Source of the DNA: CAZHEV01 sp964531335 [NCBI: uncultured bacterium] | GTDB taxonomy: Bacteria > Eisenbacteria > RBG-16-71-46 > CAZHEV01 | Assembly (NCBI GenBank): GCA_964531335.1 | Contig: CAZHEV010000013.1 | Coordinates: 1 to 64,000, forward strand | Direction: 5' to 3' | Length of the DNA stretch: 64,000 nucleotides | Part shown: piece after piece, positions 25,829 to 34,205 of the stretch | Position numbering within the stretch: position 1 is the first letter of the stretch | Layout: every line of letters starts with the position of its first letter | Position numbers and translations under genes: made by a program | The notes under the pieces: model-generated | Database searches by the model: none | What the model saw: only the letters and a program-made list of their open reading frames with translations | What the model was told of the DNA's origin: nothing

Positions 25829-27496
25829 ATGCATGACTCGGCCAAGTTCTTCATAGACAAGTTCCGGGAACTTATCGCTCTGGCGCCCGCCCTCGGTCGC
25901 TATTACGCGCCGAGGCCCTACAGAAACGCCGCCGTGCGCTTCAGGAACCCCGATTGCGCGATCGGGGACTTCGAGGCGAGATACGATATCGCCGAAAGCA
26001 CCGGCTTCAACGTCTTCATGTTCCCCTCGAACATGATACCGGGTTGCGACCTGCTCTCGGACTCGGGCACCTCCACTATGACTGTCAAGCAATGGGCGGA
26101 GATGATTCAGGGCGATGAGGCCTATGGCTCCAACGAGGGCTTCCAGGAGCTCAAGGATCAGATCGTCGACACCTTCGGGCCGCAGTGGGCACAGCTCAAG
26201 TCGGAGAACGAGGTTCTTTTCTTGTTCCATCAGGGACGCGCCGCCGAGCACGCGATGTTCACATTGCTGGGCGGGGAGCTGGGGCGGCGCGCCGGCGAGG
26301 TCGGACCGCTTGCCGGGTCATCTTTCATGAGCGAGATCCCGGAGGACTTGAGAAAGAGCATAACCGATGAGATCGAGGCCATAGAGAGGCGCATGCACAG
26401 AACGGGGGTGGCGGGCAAACAGGTCGAGTTTTTGATTCCGAGCAACGGCCATTTCGACACCACCCAGGAAAACATAGAGGACAGCTTCATCGTGCCGCTC
26501 AACCTGCCCTGCAAGGAGCACATGGCCAAGGACGAGGCGTTTCCCTTTCGCGGGAACATGGACATCGACGCGCTCGAGCTGCTCCTGGAACATGCCGGCG
26601 ATCGCGTTCCTCTCGTCATACTCACGATCACCAACAACACGGGCGGAGGCCAGCCCGTGTCCATGGCGAACATAAAGGCCGTGAGCGAGGCGGCGCATGA
26701 GCACGGAGTTCCCTTTATCTTCGACGCGTGCCGGTTCGCCGAGAACGCCTGGTACATCATGGAGCGCGAGGAAGGGTTCCGCGAAAAAGGGATCAGGCAC
26801 ATAGTCCGCGAGATGTTCAGCTACGTGGACGGATTTCACATAAGCCTCAAGAAAGACGGTCTCGTCAACATGGGCGGCGGGCTGCTCATAAAGCCCGACG
26901 GATTGATGGATGAGAAATACCCCGCCCTGAAGGACAAGCTGACGGACTGGCAGATCATGGTCGAAGGGCATCCCACGTACGGAGGCCTTGCGGGCAGGGA
27001 CATAAAGGGCGTCGCTGAAGGACTAAGGACGATAGTCAGAAGAGAGTACCTCGATCACCGGATAGGCCAGGTCGAAGCCTTCGGCCGAAAGCTAAGCGAG
27101 TACGGAATCCCCATAGCGAAGCCCATAGGGGGACACGCGGTCTACATAGACATAGACGAATTCTTCGACGGCCAGAACGTCAAGGACGAAGACTATAAGG
27201 GGATCGCCTTCACCGCGCTGTTGCTCGTGGCCGGCCACCGCCTCTGCGAGCTCGGGGTGCTTGCCTTCGGCCGCTACGATCCAGAGGCCGGCGTGGAGGT
27301 CCCGCCCAGCCCGAGAGTCAACTACGTGCGCGCCGCCGTTCCGCGATTGGCATACGAGGATCAGGACCTTTTCTCCGTGGCCGAGGCGGTGAGAGTCCTG
27401 CACGAGCACCGCGACCGCATACCGGCAATGCGGATAGTGTACGGCAGGGACCTGACGGTGCGGCACTTCAAGAGCAGGTTCGAGTTCGCGGGCTAG
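25829..27496 (+). CDS. tryptophanase / tyrosine phenol-lyase family PLP enzyme
   Basis: A 555-residue beta-eliminating lyase of fold type I, longer than E. coli TnaA (471). Visible are the substrate and PLP regions SDSGTSTMTVKQWAEM, EVLFLFHQGRAAEH, ITNNTGGGQPVSMANIKAV and FIFDACRFAENAW (Asp to the PLP ring). The Schiff-base Lys is in HISLKKDGLVNMGGG, about residue 340, and the late VNYVRAAVPRLAYE also fits. It splits an aromatic amino acid to ammonia, pyruvate and indole or phenol. Which amino acid is used cannot be told. AGGAGGG precedes ATG 25829. Confidence 0.85.
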   Translation: MHDSAKFFIDKFRELIALAPALGRYYAPRPYRNAAVRFRNPDCAIGDFEARYDIAESTGFNVFMFPSNMIPGCDLLSDSGTSTMTVKQWAEMIQGDEAYGSNEGFQELKDQIVDTFGPQWAQLKSENEVLFLFHQGRAAEHAMFTLLGGELGRRAGEVGPLAGSSFMSEIPEDLRKSITDEIEAIERRMHRTGVAGKQVEFLIPSNGHFDTTQENIEDSFIVPLNLPCKEHMAKDEAFPFRGNMDIDALELLLEHAGDRVPLVILTITNNTGGGQPVSMANIKAVSEAAHEHGVPFIFDACRFAENAWYIMEREEGFREKGIRHIVREMFSYVDGFHISLKKDGLVNMGGGLLIKPDGLMDEKYPALKDKLTDWQIMVEGHPTYGGLAGRDIKGVAEGLRTIVRREYLDHRIGQVEAFGRKLSEYGIPIAKPIGGHAVYIDIDEFFDGQNVKDEDYKGIAFTALLLVAGHRLCELGVLAFGRYDPEAGVEVPPSPRVNYVRAAVPRLAYEDQDLFSVAEAVRVLHEHRDRIPAMRIVYGRDLTVRHFKSRFEFAG

Positions 27497-27793
27497 GGGC
27501 CGCGACGATCGGCCCGGTGCGCATCTGGTGGCCCCAAAGTCGTTCCTCTAAGGAGCTTATCGGTTGCCTCGACGGCAGGCCCCATCCGCGTATCGCCCTC
27601 TGAGAGCGTCGCGCTGGCCGCACCATTCATTCACGCCGCCCTTATCGCGGCGCCGCTAATTAGCGTGTCAAGCTCATGAAAATGGTGTACAATCCGGGCG
27701 TAGAGCCGTGGGAAACGCCTAGCGGTCCTTGGGGCGCGCCACGCGAGCCCCATCGGTTTTCCATTCACGGGTGACGAAGGGAGGCGGATGACG

Positions 27794-28837
27794 ATGGAAA
27801 AGGCCAACTTGAACTGGGGAGAGCTCCCCTTTGGGTACAGGCGTACCGACTGCCACATTGAGTACCGCTTCAGTGACGGCAAATGGGATGATGGGAAACT
27901 TGTCGATGACGACAGGCTGGACCTCAGCATCTCCGCCACCTGCCTGCATTACGGCCAGCAGTGCTTCGAAGGGGCAAAGGTTTTCGAGACCAAGGACGGA
28001 AGGGCGCTGGCCTTCAGGATCGAGAAGAACGCCGAGCGAATGGCGTACTCGGCGAACAAGATCCTGATGGAGCCCTTGCCGGTCGAAAAGTTCGTCGAGG
28101 CCGTCTTCAGAGTGGTCGACGCGAACCGCCGGTTCATCCCTCCGTTCGGCAGCGGAGCGAGCCTCTACGTCAGGCCTTTGTTGATAGGCACCTCGCCTCT
28201 GATAGGCGTGAAGCCTTCGACCGAGTACCTCTTCTTGATCTTCGTAAGCCCCGTCGGGCCGTACTTCAAGACCGGGCTGAAGCCCATCAAGCTGATAGTG
28301 GAGGAGTCCTTCGACAGGGCGGCTCCCAACGGGGTCGGCGACGCCAAGGTGGGCGGCAACTACGCCGCGGGGCTGAGGGCCTCCAGGAAGGCGCAGGAGG
28401 CGGGATACACCGAGGTCCTCTATCTCGACGCGGCGAGGAAGGAGTATCTGGACGAGTCCGGTCCCGCCAACTTCTTCGGAATCACTCCGGACAACAATTA
28501 CGTAACGCCGGAATCGCCGTCCATCCTGAAGAGCATCACCAACATGAGCCTTAGGACCCTGGCCGAGGACCTGGGCATGGGGGTGGAGCGGCGGCCCGTG
28601 CACGTCAACGAGATATTCTACTTCAAGGAAGCCGGATGCTGCGGTACCGCGGCCGTCATTACCCCCGTCAAGAGCATCACCTTCAGGGACAGTACTGTAA
28701 CTTACTGCGAGCGAGACGAGGTAGGCCCGTCGTCGAAGAAGCTCTATGAAACCTTGACCGGCATTCAAATGGGCGAGGTCGAGGACAAGTACGGATGGAC
28801 CACCGAGATCCCCGTGGGCTCCAAGGTGGGCTCCTAG
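27794..28837 (+). CDS. ilvE: branched-chain amino acid aminotransferase
   Basis: A 347-residue fold-type IV PLP transaminase (BCAT group II). Present are CLHYGQQCFEGAKVFETKDG, PPFGSGASLYVRPLLIG, the PLP Lys in GVGDAKVGGNYAAGL (about residue 192), EVLYLDAARKEYLDESGPANFFG and the phosphate-binding EAGCCGTAAVITPV. It exchanges the amino group between Leu/Ile/Val and 2-oxoglutarate in the cytoplasm. ATG 27794 is preferred to ATG 27788 because GGGAGG is nine bases before it and only three before the latter. The Cys-Cys in EAGCCGT is an uncommon variant. Confidence 0.92.
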   Translation: MEKANLNWGELPFGYRRTDCHIEYRFSDGKWDDGKLVDDDRLDLSISATCLHYGQQCFEGAKVFETKDGRALAFRIEKNAERMAYSANKILMEPLPVEKFVEAVFRVVDANRRFIPPFGSGASLYVRPLLIGTSPLIGVKPSTEYLFLIFVSPVGPYFKTGLKPIKLIVEESFDRAAPNGVGDAKVGGNYAAGLRASRKAQEAGYTEVLYLDAARKEYLDESGPANFFGITPDNNYVTPESPSILKSITNMSLRTLAEDLGMGVERRPVHVNEIFYFKEAGCCGTAAVITPVKSITFRDSTVTYCERDEVGPSSKKLYETLTGIQMGEVEDKYGWTTEIPVGSKVGS

Positions 28838-28861
28838 GGGGATCCCGCCCAGACACCGCTG

Positions 28862-28890
28862 TTGACATCACACTCGCCCCCGCGCATAAT
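28862..28890 (+). promoter_or_regulatory. sigma70 promoter for the transglutaminase-like gene
   Basis: Consensus TTGACA (28862-28867), a 17-bp spacer, and CATAAT (28885-28890). It is about 220 bp upstream of the 29119 start and points toward it. Confidence 0.65.
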
Positions 28891-29118
28891 GGCTCCTCGG
28901 TTGGGAGGGAATCGCGCGGGGGCGTCCCGCGTAGACCCTGTTTTCGGCTCGTTAAGCTCGTTTGAGACACATAGACTGGACCCCTCGGCCGCCCCGGATC
29001 ACTCGTGCCCGGGCAGCCCCGGGCGTCATTCCCTAAGCTGACAGCAGGCTCCGCCTTACATAGCCATGTGAACAAGCAGTGCTTTGCCGTGTGTCCCTGC
29101 AAACTCGGGAGGTAAGCC

Positions 29119-31071
29119 ATGAGACACGTTTCGGTTGGAAGCCGCTTCGTTTACGCCGTCCTAGCCGGAGCCGTTCTCCTCGGTCTGTGGAGCCGCCCCT
29201 GTCAGTCTGATGACTGGAAGGGTCTGGCAAAGAAAAACTCCTTTTGGGCTGAGCTCAAGCGCGAGCACGGGGCCGCGGCGGGGGCGGTCATGTTGCTCGA
29301 GGAGGCCGAGACCCGAGTCAGGATCGAGCGCGGCTACAGTCAGACCAAGACTTACTACACTTACGTGGCCGCGATCTTGGATCCCGTCGAGGCCTACGAA
29401 CTGGGCGAGTGGCGGGTTTGGAAGCTGCCATCCAGCGCCATCGGTGATATCTCAGCTAATACATATCTAAAGTCAGGCAAGAAAGTCTCGGTTAGATCCG
29501 ATGACGTTCGCGAGGCCAAGTCGGGCGACGCTACCGTGTACGAGTTCGCTCTGCCGCACTTCAAAGAGAACTGCATAGTCGAGGTCAAATACTGGATTGC
29601 CAATGAGGGCTGGTTCGTGGGTACCGAATGGCTCTTCGGCGGCAGCCACCCCACGCAGGTCTCGAGGCTGAGGCTCCTGTTTCCGGCGTGGATCGCCGAA
29701 ATCAGCGCCTCCGATTGGCCCCAGGCATACGCTGCCAGAAGGGCGGTTCCAAAGCCGAAGTTCGACAGGGAGTTCACGACCGACGGGGACGTGGTGAGCT
29801 TCACATGGGAGCTCAAAGACCTGCCCGGAGTCCGGGAGGAGCCCTATATGCCGCCCGTGCGGGATCTGGTTCCGGCCGTCAAGATCGGGGCGACGCAGAA
29901 GGGGTTCCCCTGGGACCAGGCGTGCCGGTGGTATTTCGAGACCTACCTCATGGAAAGACTCGACCCCAAGCCCGAGATAAAGCAGTTGGCGATGAAGCTG
30001 TCCTCCGGAAAGGGCTCTCGAGAGGCCAGGCTTCGGTCCCTGTACGATTACGTGCGAAAGAACGTGCGGTACACGGACATTCCGCTTACCAAGAGCGGCA
30101 TCTGTCCGAAGCACCCCGAGACGGTCTTGAGGAACGCGAACGGAGACTGCAAGGATCAGGCGACCCTGCTCGTAGCCCTGGCCGGGGCGATAGGACTGCC
30201 GGCCAAGTGCGCTCTTGTGCGGACCAGGGACCTGGGTGAGGTCGAGGAGCGCATCACCGACCTGGGCGCGTTCAACCATATGATCGCGGTGGCCGACTTG
30301 GACGGGGCCGAATACTGGCTCGACCCGACCGCCACGCCCTGCCCGTTCGGCGAGCTGCCCCTCCAGGACCAGGGCGTGCGCGCTTTGGTCATAGATGAAG
30401 GCGGCGACTCCGGTTTTCGCACGACGCCGGTGAGCGGCCCCGGCGATAACAGCACGATGACCTGGACGACGGCGGTGCTGGGGGAGGATGGTTCGATCGA
30501 GGCTGAAATACGAATGTGTCCGAAGGGCCAACACGCCTCAGGATGGCGACATGTTCTGAGCACGGCGAAGGACGAGGACATACAGAGATACCTCAATTAC
30601 AGGTGCAAGGGCGCAGAGATCAAGGAGTGGTCTGCGGAAGGGGGCGAGATGTACGGCGCCGATCTCGAGTTGCGATGCAGCTTCGAGAAAGCCGACTTCG
30701 CCACCGTGGCCGAGGACATAATAGTCTTGAAGCCGGCTGTCTATTCCGAGCCGGACCTATGTAACAGATTCTCAGGCGATCGCAGAGAATACCCCATCAA
30801 TATGCTGTCAATGGCATGTTGGGTGGATTCGGTGACGGTCGTGATTCCGGACGGATACGGGATCCAGGAGCCCCCCGAGCCGGTGCGCTTGGAAGGGCCC
30901 CTCGGGGAGTTCGAGATGAGCCTGGCCGTTCACGGGGACGAGCTCAGATGCTACCGGCGCTTCGAGATCGACACGCTGGTGTGCGGCAAACATCAATACC
31001 CCGACCTCAGGGAGTTCCTGGGCCGGATTCGCAAGTGTTGCGGCAAGGGCATAGTGCTGAAGAAGGTGTGA
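29119..31071 (+). CDS. exported DUF3857 / transglutaminase-like protein
   Basis: A 650-residue protein with a signal peptide (residues 1-30, ending RPCQS). The N-terminal half is a DUF3857-type beta domain. The transglutaminase-like core follows: LYDYVRKNVRYTDIP, then the catalytic Cys in NANGDCKDQATLLVALAGAIGLPA, His in LGAFNHMIAVADL, and Asp in YWLDPTA. The triad Cys-His-Asp is therefore intact. The C-terminal part is DUF2569/3858-like beta sandwich. It probably acts in the periplasm as a protease or cross-linker on an unknown partner. It has its own promoter at 28862 and GGGAGGT upstream. Confidence 0.82.
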   Translation: MRHVSVGSRFVYAVLAGAVLLGLWSRPCQSDDWKGLAKKNSFWAELKREHGAAAGAVMLLEEAETRVRIERGYSQTKTYYTYVAAILDPVEAYELGEWRVWKLPSSAIGDISANTYLKSGKKVSVRSDDVREAKSGDATVYEFALPHFKENCIVEVKYWIANEGWFVGTEWLFGGSHPTQVSRLRLLFPAWIAEISASDWPQAYAARRAVPKPKFDREFTTDGDVVSFTWELKDLPGVREEPYMPPVRDLVPAVKIGATQKGFPWDQACRWYFETYLMERLDPKPEIKQLAMKLSSGKGSREARLRSLYDYVRKNVRYTDIPLTKSGICPKHPETVLRNANGDCKDQATLLVALAGAIGLPAKCALVRTRDLGEVEERITDLGAFNHMIAVADLDGAEYWLDPTATPCPFGELPLQDQGVRALVIDEGGDSGFRTTPVSGPGDNSTMTWTTAVLGEDGSIEAEIRMCPKGQHASGWRHVLSTAKDEDIQRYLNYRCKGAEIKEWSAEGGEMYGADLELRCSFEKADFATVAEDIIVLKPAVYSEPDLCNRFSGDRREYPINMLSMACWVDSVTVVIPDGYGIQEPPEPVRLEGPLGEFEMSLAVHGDELRCYRRFEIDTLVCGKHQYPDLREFLGRIRKCCGKGIVLKKV

Positions 31072-31237
31072 CGGCGCGGGGCGCCCTATATCTGCCGGAG
31101 ATACTGTATCTTCATGAAGTACTGGCGGCTTGTCTGGGTCCAGCCCCGGCGGCCGTCCTCGGCGATCTTGCGGTGAAATAGGTGTTGAAGAGATCGCCGC
31201 CCTCCTGGAAGAAGGGCCGCATGGGAAGGCGATGAGA

Positions 31238-32152
31238 TTATCCCCGGTCCCTTGTCTTCTTCAGCTTGTCCTTGGCCTTGGAGAGCGAGCGGGCCCGCCT
31301 CTGGATCCCGGCCCAAGGGTCCTCTCTTTGCGAGAGGCGCCGAAACAGGCTCTTGATATCGTACTTGGCCGAGCTCAGGCCCTTTCCGCCCAGCTCGTCC
31401 CAGTCCAGGGGCGTCGCCACCGGCGCGCCCACCTTGGCCCGGACCGAGTAAGGCGCGACGCCGCTTTGCGCGTAGGCGTTTCTGTTTACGTCTATGAAGA
31501 CGCGACCGCCCCTTTTGTTCTTCCTCTGCTCGGTGGTGCGGTTGTCCGGGTCGAGCTCGACGGCCAGTTCGGCGATGTGGTCCGCGAGCTTGCGCGTCGT
31601 GTCGAAAGTCGGACCTCTCCTTATGGGCACGACCACGTGCAGTCCGGTAGATCCTGTGGTCATGACGTGCGGCACCAGCCCCGCCTCTTCTACTATCTCC
31701 CTCAGGGCCCGCGCGGTCTCGCACGCCGCCTTGAACCTGTCCCCCGGCGGATCTATGTCGAATATCATCCTGTCGGGGCGGCGGGGCCTATCGTGCTTGC
31801 ATAGCATCGCGTGAAACGTGATACAGGCCTGGTCGGCCAGATAGACCAGGTCGGCCGTCTTCTCGCAGACGACGTGCCTTACCGTTCCGCCTTCTTTCTT
31901 CAGCGTGACGCCCTTTAGCCACTTGGGGAAGTAGTCAGATCGCTTCCTCTGGTAGAACTCCTTGCCCCCGAGCCCATCCGGCAGTCTCTGCATCGTGACG
32001 GGACGGCCCTTTACGTGATCGAGCATGACGTCCGCTATCCGGCGGTAGTAGTCGATGAGATCGTCCTTTGTAACGCCTGAGTCCTTGAACAGGACCTTGT
32101 CCTCGTTCGATGTCTCGACTGTGATCTTCCCGAAGGTGTGTTTGCCGGCCAC
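31238..32152 (-). CDS. LigD-type polymerase/primase domain protein (NHEJ)
   Basis: A 304-residue stand-alone polymerase domain of bacterial DNA ligase D, an archaeo-eukaryotic primase fold that adds nucleotides at double-strand break ends. Present are the catalytic Asp pair in RMIFDIDPPGD, the GSTGLHVVVPI motif, the 5'-phosphate contact region RPVTMQRLPDG, and ANRNAYAQ-like VNRNAYAQSGVAPYSVRA. The GTG start follows a GGAGG. It lies five bases after the OB-fold fragment and near a separate phosphoesterase gene, so LigD functions are split here. No Ku gene is in the window. Confidence 0.9.
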   Translation of the reverse strand: MAGKHTFGKITVETSNEDKVLFKDSGVTKDDLIDYYRRIADVMLDHVKGRPVTMQRLPDGLGGKEFYQRKRSDYFPKWLKGVTLKKEGGTVRHVVCEKTADLVYLADQACITFHAMLCKHDRPRRPDRMIFDIDPPGDRFKAACETARALREIVEEAGLVPHVMTTGSTGLHVVVPIRRGPTFDTTRKLADHIAELAVELDPDNRTTEQRKNKRGGRVFIDVNRNAYAQSGVAPYSVRAKVGAPVATPLDWDELGGKGLSSAKYDIKSLFRRLSQREDPWAGIQRRARSLSKAKDKLKKTRDRG

Positions 32153-32157
32153 AGTGT

Positions 32158-32439
32158 CTAAGCCTCCTTCACGACTTTCTTGGGGCTCTTGTCCGATCTC
32201 AAGCCGAGAAAGCTGGGATGGCGGAGCCTCTCATCGCCCGTCCACCCGGTGAAGCTGACCTCGGCCACGAGCTTGGGGCTGACCCAGTGCGCGTCGGTGT
32301 CCTTGTCGATGCCCTTGTCGAAGGGGCAGGTCTCGCGCTCGATGGAGCGGAGCCCCTTGACGCCGCTCCGCCTTGCCTCCTTCGTCTGCATCCTGGGCTG
32401 TAGCCTCTTGAAGCTCGTGCGCGATCCCTTGAAGGCCAT
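32158..32439 (-). pseudogene. C-terminal OB-fold remnant of ATP-dependent DNA ligase D
   Basis: A 93-residue frame carrying only the end of a ligase. It includes TSFKRLQPRM, the CPF in RETCPFDKG, then WVSPKLVAEVSFTGWTGDERLRHPSFLGLR and the DK-SPKKVV motif, which is the OB-fold of LigD ligases. The nucleotidyltransferase domain with the K-x-D-G lysine (about 200 residues) is missing. The sequence 5' of it is degenerate repeat DNA (32528-32620). It may be a decayed gene or an expressed DNA-binding fragment. Confidence 0.75.
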
Positions 32440-32527
32440 CACCTCGCCGCCGGCATCTCGGTGGCGTTGTATCGCCGGCGTCTTCGCCGGTCGCGTCGAG
32501 GCCCTCGACCCATCGCCGGGCTTCGGG

Positions 32528-32620
32528 CCCATCAGCGGGCAGCCAGGGCCTCGTCGCGGCCCATGAGCCACCGGCGACCCTCCAGCCCATCGCGGGGAGC
32601 CAGTGCCTCCTCGCGGCGGT
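32528..32620. repeat. degenerate ~58-bp direct repeat
   Basis: GCCCATCAGCGGGCAGCCAG with its continuation (32528-32562) recurs in diverged form at 32586-32620. It lies exactly where the ligase catalytic domain should be encoded, and may mark the rearrangement that removed it. Confidence 0.6.
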
Positions 32621-32638
32621 AACCGGGCTCAGCGCCGG

Positions 32639-33283
32639 TCAGTTCTTTCCCTCAGCCTCCTCCGCTATCTCCTCTATCGTCTTTCCGCTCAGAACGGACT
32701 CAGGCTCCGTGCTCACCGGGTTCCTGCGCGCGTCCGCGTCGTCGTCCTTCATCTTGATCAGCAGCCAGTTGTTCTCGCCGCCGCCCATCTTCGTCTTGAC
32801 CAGCGCGTATCCGCCGCGGAGCTTCTTTCCTTCGAGACGCATTTCTATGCGGCCGTCCTCGAAGCATTTGTCCATGGGGATCTCATCTCCGTCGTCGTCT
32901 TCCTTTATGTTCTTGTATCTGCCCGTGTCCCAGACGAGCACGGTCCCCGCGCCGTAGTTGTCCTCGGGTATCACCCCCTCGAAGTCCGAGTACTCGAGAG
33001 GATGATCCTCGGTCAGCACGGCAAGACGCTTCTCGCGGGGGTCCGTGGACGGCCCCTTGGGCACCGCCCAGGATTTCAAGACGCCCTCTATCTCCAAGCG
33101 GAAGTCGTAGTGGAGCCTGCTCGCGTCGTGCTTCTGGATCACGAAGATGGGCTTACGTCCGGAGCTGCCCTTGGCCGGCTTAGGCCCCCTCTTGCCCGTT
33201 GTCCGCCTCTTTTCCTTTCCCGAGGGCTCCGGGGTCGACTTGAAATCGCGCTTTTTTTGGTACTCCTTGAGTTCCTTGGGCAT
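32639..33283 (-). CDS. LigD-type DNA 3'-phosphoesterase
   Basis: A 214-residue protein of the 3'-phosphoesterase module that trims 3'-phosphates or ribonucleotides in NHEJ. The motif KHDASRLHYDFRLEIEGVLKSWAVPKGPS contains the His-Asp-His metal ligands and the conserved Arg and Glu. EDHPLEYSDFEG and WLLIKMKDD also match, including the final W-L-L-x-K. A Lys/Arg-rich leader of about 55 residues precedes the domain. ATG 33283 is chosen as the natural MPKELKEY start. It heads the split-LigD block. Confidence 0.9.
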   Translation of the reverse strand: MPKELKEYQKKRDFKSTPEPSGKEKRRTTGKRGPKPAKGSSGRKPIFVIQKHDASRLHYDFRLEIEGVLKSWAVPKGPSTDPREKRLAVLTEDHPLEYSDFEGVIPEDNYGAGTVLVWDTGRYKNIKEDDDGDEIPMDKCFEDGRIEMRLEGKKLRGGYALVKTKMGGGENNWLLIKMKDDDADARRNPVSTEPESVLSGKTIEEIAEEAEGKN

Positions 33284-33352
33284 CTTTCGGGCTCCCTTGG
33301 CGTGAACGGGTGCTTGCGGCCTACTGATCAATGGCCTGCGGCCCGCCCGGGG

Positions 33353-34081
33353 TCAACCCAGATAGTCCAACAGCTTCCGGGCGTCATCGACGGCGTAGGC
33401 GTTTTGATCGTTGTCGAAGTAACAGTAGACGTCCAGCCCCTCTCCGTTCCAGTCCGATATCCTGCGGGCCCACGCGCGCAGCGTGTTGCCGTGATAGCTG
33501 CCCTCGTACGCCCCCTCCGGGCCGTGCAGGCGGACGTACACGAAGTCGGCCGTGACCTCGTGCGGAGTCTCGCGCCTGTTCAGCTCGTAGATGCAAAAGG
33601 CCGCGTGGTGATCGGATAGGATCTCGTAAATCTGATCGTCCCACCAGCTCTCATCTCGAAACTCGAAGGTGTACCTCGTTCCAGAGGGCAGTGATTTCAA
33701 GAAGGCGACGAGCCTCTCGGGGTCCGCTTTCCAGCGGGGGGGAAGCTGGAAAAGGACGGGGCCCATCTTGCCCTTCAGCCCGGCGGCCTGCGAGAAGAAA
33801 CGCTCGACCGGCTCCTTTGGGTCCTTGAGCTTTTTCATGTGGGTGATGTACCGGCCGGCCTTGACGGCGAAGAGGAAGTCCTTCGGCGTGCGCTTTCTCC
33901 AGTCCTCGAAGGTCTTCTTCCCCGGCAGATTGTAGAAGGAGTTGTTTATCTCGGCGGTCTTGAAGTGTCCCCGGTAGTGCTCCAGCCACTTCTTCTGAGG
34001 CAGGTCCTCCGGGTAGAAAGGGCCCTGCCAGTGCTTGTATATCCATCCGGAGGTTCCGATATGGTACTTGCCCTTTGCCAT
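33353..34081 (-). CDS. DUF72 (YecE-like) TIM-barrel protein
   Basis: A 242-residue protein with the full DUF72 signature: YHIGTSGWIYKHWQGPFYPE, FKTAEINNSFYNLP, KAGRYITHMKKL, GPVLFQLPPRW, TFEFRDESWW, YVRLHGPEGAYEGSY and VYCYFDNDQNAYAVDDA. The fold resembles xylose-isomerase-like barrels and the biochemical role is unknown. DUF72 genes often neighbour LigD or Ku genes, as here. Confidence 0.9.
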   Translation of the reverse strand: MAKGKYHIGTSGWIYKHWQGPFYPEDLPQKKWLEHYRGHFKTAEINNSFYNLPGKKTFEDWRKRTPKDFLFAVKAGRYITHMKKLKDPKEPVERFFSQAAGLKGKMGPVLFQLPPRWKADPERLVAFLKSLPSGTRYTFEFRDESWWDDQIYEILSDHHAAFCIYELNRRETPHEVTADFVYVRLHGPEGAYEGSYHGNTLRAWARRISDWNGEGLDVYCYFDNDQNAYAVDDARKLLDYLG

Positions 34082-34205
34082 GATGATCTCCCGGATGTGC
34101 GACTCTTCCGGCTGGCTTCCATCCCGGGCACAGGCGGCCGCGGGCGTGTAAACGCGGTCGCGGAGCTCGCGCCGGCCCCGTTTTCTGTGACCGGCGTCCG
34201 GGAGC

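Noticed and set aside
27654-27665. Perfect palindrome CGCTAATTAGCG and a weak TACAAT -10 upstream of ilvE
   Set aside because: The palindrome is short and single, and no good -35 pairs with the -10, so I did not annotate a promoter or operator.
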